Source: Fulvia fulva (Eukaryota; Ascomycota; Dothideomycetes; Mycosphaerellales; Mycosphaerellaceae). Taken from it: 64,000 nt of DNA. This document shows positions 59,300 through 64,000 of this stretch, one piece after another. The DNA lies in contig NC_063020.1 in the NCBI RefSeq assembly GCF_020509005.1, positions 1,984,001 to 2,048,000 on the forward strand. The letters run 5' to 3'. Positions within the stretch are counted from its first letter, which is position 1, and each line of letters starts with the position of its first letter. A program made the position numbers and the translations under genes. The notes below the pieces were generated by a model, which was given only the letters and a program-made list of their open reading frames with translations, had not been told where the DNA came from and searched no databases.

Positions 59300-61080
59300 T
59301 CGGCTCGTACTCTTAATGCCTATATAGTAGACCTCGTTTAAGGATTCGGGTTCTTTATAATCCCTACTAGAGCTTTGCCTCGAGATTTATTACTCTAGAT
59401 TAGGTAGGCCTTAACCTTAACCTCGTCGTAGCTTATAATCCTACTCCCCTATAGAGCCGGTTCTTCTTCCTTAAACTAGATCTAGTAACTACTAGCGGCC
59501 GTTAGTTACTATCTAGATCTAGTATCTTAAGGGCCGTATTCTATAAGGTATCGGTTATTAGGTAGAGGTTAAGAGTAGTTAGGAAGCTTTACGCTCAAGA
59601 CACTAGTATAATCTCGACCTATCTATTGTTTCCGAAGCGTAGGGATTTTTATGTCCTTATTTAATAGAATCGGGCTATAGTGTTCCTTAAGCTACGGAAG
59701 TATATAAAGGAGCTTAGGCTTACTATAGTCCCGTCGGAAGTTGAACTTAGGGGAATTTAGATCGGTCTTCTTTCCTAGGTACTACTAGTTGTTCGTCGCT
59801 AAAAAGACATACCCTTATAAGATAAGGAATAGTATCGCGGGGCACCTATTAGCCTAATGTTCCGTACTACTATAGTTATAATAGTACCTATTAAGCGCTT
59901 TAGACTATACGCGGTTCTATAACTACGGGCGCTATATTAAGTAAACCTACGGTTTAGGCACTCGATTAGGGTTCTGTAGTTATATAGACCTTTGATTTTC
60001 ACTAGGGTTAAAGGATCTAACCTCCGCCGCGCGACCTCGTTAGTAAGCTCGAATGCTTATTTCTGCTATTTTCTAAATAAGGTTATTATCGATAGTAGCG
60101 GAAATAGCTATTTTATTAAGTATATTAATCTTAGGGATTAAGCGCGGTATCTACTTTATAACTAACCGATAAAGCTACGGTAAAGTAAGTAGAAAGTCCG
60201 TATATACGGCCTTCTATCCTTCTTTACTATTAGCGATACTTATCGCCTCGTCTAGTATCTTTTAAAAGCGCCGAAACTTCTTAGGCTACTTTGGATAGAG
60301 TCTACATTTCTTATAAACTGCCTTAGTAACTAACTCTAGGAGCCCCTAAAGTAGAAGACGGCTACGGGAGCTATTATTAAGATCTTCCGGACCAATTAGG
60401 TTACTAGAGGCTACGAAGAGACGGATAAACTCCTTTATATCCTGTTCCCTAGGGCTTTTCCCTTTCTCGGCCCGGACTATCTCTTCAAGATATTCTCGAC
60501 TTCCTAATATCGAATAGGTATCGAATCTCGAAAATTCAGCTAAGAAGGACCTCCTAAAGGTACTCCGCCTTACTTACTACCCCTCTAACCTTATTACCAA
60601 ACGTCGGATAGTAGTCTCGTAGTTACGCTCGAAACGACCCTAGAAGTTGTCTTTCTTAATTAATAGCCTTAGTAGATACTAGTCTATAAGATTATTAAAC
60701 CTCTCCTAGAATTTAGTAGCGTTCCTACTATTAAAGAGGGGGTTTTCCGGACTCCCTAGAGTAGGGAAGCGAGGTCCTACATTTTCTATAGTAATAGCAA
60801 GACGGCTAAATAAGGCTACTATCGCATCCGGACTATAGGGCATTCCTAACGTTATAGTGCCCTTATTTAAGTCATCCTCTTCTTAGTCATTTCGTCGTAC
60901 TCTTTCCTTACCCTTATTAGAGCCTAAAGCCTCCGGGGTGTTATCTTCGTCGCTATCCGAGTCTTCTATCCCTTCTAGGATTATAGCCTCCCTATAGGGC
61001 CTATATACCTTTATTAGACTTTCTAGTAACTCTTAGCTAGCTCTAATACTAGCAAACGACTCGAACCTCGATAAAGATAT
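59300..61080 (-). pseudogene. Gypsy-4 gag-like region
   Basis: A minus-strand frame with an acidic stretch (EGIEDSDSDEDNTPEALGSN near 60950) followed by an Arg-rich capsid-like domain (near 60750-60100). Stops are TAG/TAA. Position at the 5' end of the element supports gag. Confidence 0.55.
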
Positions 61081-61812
61081 AACTAAAACTTATGACCTTG
61101 TTCGTAACCGTAACCTTGCTCGTAACGTTATACTTACTTTACTTAATAGATAGATAGATAGATTTGTCATTCCCCTGTTCTAGGACCCTATCCGGCCTAT
61201 GCAGGTATATATCTATTGTTATGTACAAAGGGAAACCCGAATAGGTGAAAACCCTTCCCGCCCCCGACTACTCCTTGTCTAGATTAGCTTTCCCTCTGAA
61301 CGTACGTAGTCTATGTCACTACCCCGTTAGCCCCCGCTCCTAGCCGGTCTCGTCGCGCTGCGTCGTGTCCTCTCTTCCTGCACTACTCCTACTAGGCGGT
61401 ACTGTTCTAGCCAGCCCTTCTCTAGTATCCAGTTCGTAATGCGCCGTAGGTCTTCAGCGTTGTTAAGAAGTGCCCCAATCGTCCGGTTCCTCGCCTTTGC
61501 CATCCACTCCCCCCTTCCTAGCGACCACCTCGGACAGACGAGGAGTGCGTGCCGTACGTTCTAGGAGCGATAGCCGCAGGGGCAGCTAGTATTCGTGTAT
61601 CCTGGAACCTTCCTCTATGATAGGTACCCCTAGAGGCCGATGTGTTCGCTTCGCAGTTGGGTTGCTATGCTACTCTGTGCCCTCGTAAGGCGGTAGTGGA
61701 TGAGCTTCGGGGGGTGCTTGACCGCGGATTTTGTAGCTGACCATTCCTTAGGTTGTCCCGCTGGCTGAGGGCGTCCACTATGCCCTACAACCTGGTTGTT
61801 CCACCTCTCTTT

Positions 61813-62175
61813 CTATAGTTGCTCTACAAACGATTTCTCACCTTCCCATTGTGTTGCTAGCTGTTCGTCCCTTGCCCGGTAGTTCGGCTCGTTTCCGGGT
61901 CGAATGCCCTTATGCGCTGGTACTGATTCGCGGGCCCTTGCGACTGTACTGGCGATGACCTTCTGTACTAGGTACTGTGCCGACTTGCCTAAGTAGGAGG
62001 TCCGTAGTCCCTGGATGTATAGGTCGATCGGCGGTATAGCGGTCTCGTGCTTAAGCATCCTCGTTAGTGTCGACTTATATGCCCCGGTGACCTTCCTTAG
62101 GCATTGGTTTTGGATCTTCGCTAGCGGCGCGACGAGTCCCTTCGATAGGTAGGCCCTCTCGCCTAAGGACCACAC
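61813..62175 (-). pseudogene. L5 ORF2 C-terminal part
   Basis: An open 120-codon piece with SLGERAYLSKGLVAPLAKIQ, then a TGAYKST box and IQGLRTSYLGKSAQYLVQKV. The same TGAYKST/LGAYKST box occurs in LINE-Y (35490), so this is the conserved post-RT region of these LINEs. Confidence 0.7.
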
Positions 62176-62559
62176 TTGGCTGCCATAGGTAAGGACTGGC
62201 CGTACAATAGCCGTATATAGAAGTCGTGACTGCCGGAAGTCCGCCCCCTATATGGACGCAGTGAGCCTCTGGCATGATGCCATATTCTGTTCAGCTTTCC
62301 GTAATATTGCCTATACGTGCTTCCTCCACCGTAGCGCCGGGTCTACCTATAGTCCGAGGATCCTGAGCTGATTTGCCGGGTTAGTCGTGTGCCCCTGTAT
62401 CTGGATAGAAGCTTGCATATTGTGGAACCGTGGCCGGCGCGTAAAGTGTATCAGATTGTACTTTTCTAGGGCAAACCGAGCCCCGTGCCTCCTAGCCCAG
62501 TCCTCGCAGATCTTGTGCTTCTCTTCTAGTAGCCTACAGTTCTCCTTAGTCGAGGAAGA

Positions 62560-63552
62560 CCACGCTAGGATGTTTGTGTCGTCTACGAAGCCGCTCGCAG
62601 CGGTGTTCTAGGATTCTAGGGCTGGGAGCAGCGTCGCTATAAAGAAGAGGAACAGAATAGGTGCTAGCGTTGAGCCTTGCGGGATTCTAGTGTGGACTGC
62701 TTGAAATGGGCTTCTGTACTAGCCGACCAGGATCGACGTACTGCGGTTTTGGAGGTAGGACCGTACGAAGTTGACAAGCCACTCAGGGAGTCCTTTCGAC
62801 CTTAGGATGTAGAGAAGCCGCGGGTATGACACGTAGTCGAAGGCTCCCGATATGTCTAGGCTAAGTAAGGAAGCCACCTTGTCCCTATTCTTATACCAGA
62901 TGGCCTTTACCTGAGAGGTGATAAGTTCCATCGCGGATAGCGTCGATCGCTGTGGGCGCGCACCCATCTGGGTGTCCGGGAGTAGGGAGTGTTCCTCTGC
63001 CGCCTCGGAGAGTCTCGTTACAACCAGCTTCTTAAGCGCCTTCCCAAGAGTGTTAAGGAGCGCAATTGGGCGGTACGACTTCACCTGCGTATAGTCTTCC
63101 TTCTGCGGCTTGCGTAGGACCACTGTCGTCGATTGTTTAAAAGCTATCGGGTGGTATCCGGTCTGTAGGCAGGCGTTGAAGATCGCTGCAACTGCTAGGG
63201 CTAGTTGATCTCTACACTTCTTTAGTAGCTCGTTTGGGATCCCATCCGGCCCCGGGGCTTTCTTCGCCGGCAACTTCCTTAGCATAGCGGTAACTTCTCC
63301 CTCGGACACCTCCTGTTGGACCGCGATGCTAGGGGCTAGGGGAGTAGAGCTGTTTATGTCGCTTAGATCAGCCTCGACTGGGGGTGGGAAGAACTTGCTA
63401 GCCAGTAGACGCGCCTTGGCCTCGGGGTCGCTAACCGGGCCACTAGGCGATTGTAGCGCTGGGATAGAGAAGGAGGGGCCCTGTGTAGGGTCCTGTCGGG
63501 CCCATTTCGCTAGCTTCCACATCCTCTCTAGCTTGCCGGCGATTTCTTCCAC
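62560..63552 (-). pseudogene. L5 reverse transcriptase, almost intact
   Basis: From 63552 the frame contains KKAPGPDGIPNELLKKC, the finger KSYRPIALLNTLGKALKK, and the first Asp box SLLSLDISGAFDYVS. It stops at TAG just before the segment encoding RIPQGSTLAPILFLFF. The same frame then holds another TAG and the catalytic GFVDDTNILAW at about 62565-62600. Both TAGs look like single C-to-T changes in CAG. LINE RT copies RNA at nicked target DNA. Confidence 0.82.
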
Positions 63553-64000
63553 TGTGGCCCTCCAGCCGACTGCTTTCTCCCTCCGTATTATGGCTTTCTT
63601 CTGTTGGCATGCCTCCCTATATACGTTCTAGGCCTCCTCGCTATGGCTGCTCGTCCACACCCGGCGGGCTCTCCTTGCTTCTCTTACTACCGCAGTGCAC
63701 TCCGGCGTCCAGTATAGTTTGGACCATGTCGTTGGTTGGGCAAGCGGAACGTGAAGTGAGGTCGCTTTTCTTATTTCGTCTATCAACCCCTGGACTGCTT
63801 CGTCTATCTCGTCTTTACTGTTGTATTGCTGCTACGCGATCTGGACTAGCCTCTTGGAGTCATCGAGGTACGCCTAGATGTTGGCCCAGTGGGCCTTTCC
63901 CTAGTTTGGCTTAGGGGTTCTCGCTGGTGTGCGTTGTATCTGTGTCGCAATAGAGGTCCTGACTGGCATGTGGTCTAACGACGCCTCGAGTTCATGTTCG

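Larger units (their letters stand above)
54350..61140 (-). mobile_element. Gypsy-4: Ty3/gypsy-type element of another family, RIP-degraded
   Basis: The minus strand, right to left, reads gag-like (about 61080-59300), protease region, RT (57300-56500), RNase H (about 56420-56150), integrase (about 55700-54590). RT-before-integrase makes it Ty3/gypsy. The FLNDISVKGP-type box (normally DDIxVKGP) separates it from gypsy-1 and gypsy-2. No chromodomain was recognised. LTRs were not located; the right end is cut by L5 and the left end is unclear. CA/TG nearly absent. Confidence 0.8.
61146..64000 (-). mobile_element. L5: younger LINE of the L2 family, running off the window
   Basis: A GATA-repeat tail at 61146-61162 marks the 3' end, and the minus-strand element continues past the right edge. 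CA and TG are much more frequent than in L1-L4, so it has taken few RIP hits. RT is open over 277 codons (63552-62719). EN and ORF1 lie outside. It cuts the right end of gypsy-4. Confidence 0.92.

Noticed and set aside
1..64000. tRNA or rRNA genes
   Set aside because: No convincing cloverleaf B-box or rRNA core sequence was seen on either strand by eye.

Overview
The window looks like a chromosome segment of a filamentous ascomycete (Pezizomycotina). It has compact introns of 54-55 bp with GTAAGT/GTATGT donors, a secreted sedolisin protease, a GPI-anchored cysteine-rich wall protein, and long blocks of retrotransposons almost stripped of CpA and TpG dinucleotides. That stripping is the signature of repeat-induced point mutation (RIP). 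A narrower taxon cannot be fixed from the sequence alone.

Layout. 1-5.8 kb is ordinary host DNA: the 3' end of an unidentified gene, a cysteine-rich GPI-type protein (964-1962, +), a possible small pseudogene (2293-2676, +), and a three-exon sedolisin (2821-4675, -). From 5.8 kb to the end the window is essentially a nested transposon graveyard. A LINE (5824-10912, -) sits in host DNA with a 14-bp target duplication. A short host-like, inverted-repeat-rich segment follows (10927-11883). Then come a chromodomain Ty3/gypsy element (gypsy-1, 11884-18173), a Ty1/copia element (about 18179-23135, -), a truncated LINE (L1, +) split by a second chromovirus (gypsy-2, 23461-37359), another LINE (L3, 39175-41743), a second copy of the gypsy-1 family (gypsy-3, 41744-52977), a different gypsy family (gypsy-4, about 54350-61140, -), and a younger LINE running off the right end (L5). 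Gypsy-2 itself carries two LINEs (L2 and the unrelated LINE-Y). Gypsy-3 carries a LINE fused to about 1.08 kb of foreign sequence.

The target-site duplications give an insertion order. Copia came before gypsy-1 and L1; L1 came before gypsy-2; gypsy-2 came before L2 and LINE-Y. Almost every coding domain is recognisable only when TAA/TAG are read as former Gln/Trp codons and the zinc-knuckle Cys/His as Tyr. None of the elements looks able to move by itself, but LINE-Y and L5 are much less mutated than the rest.

The most interesting signals are: (i) a RIP-poor island of about 2 kb (10.3-12.4 kb) holding an unmutated LTR beside its RIP-mutated partner; (ii) a bipartite LINE/foreign-sequence insertion enclosed by one 14-bp target duplication; (iii) a 3'-terminal sequence shared by three otherwise different LINE families; (iv) a common TA-ending target site for all LINE insertions; and (v) a gypsy element without a target duplication and with mismatched LTRs, which marks a probable rearrangement junction.
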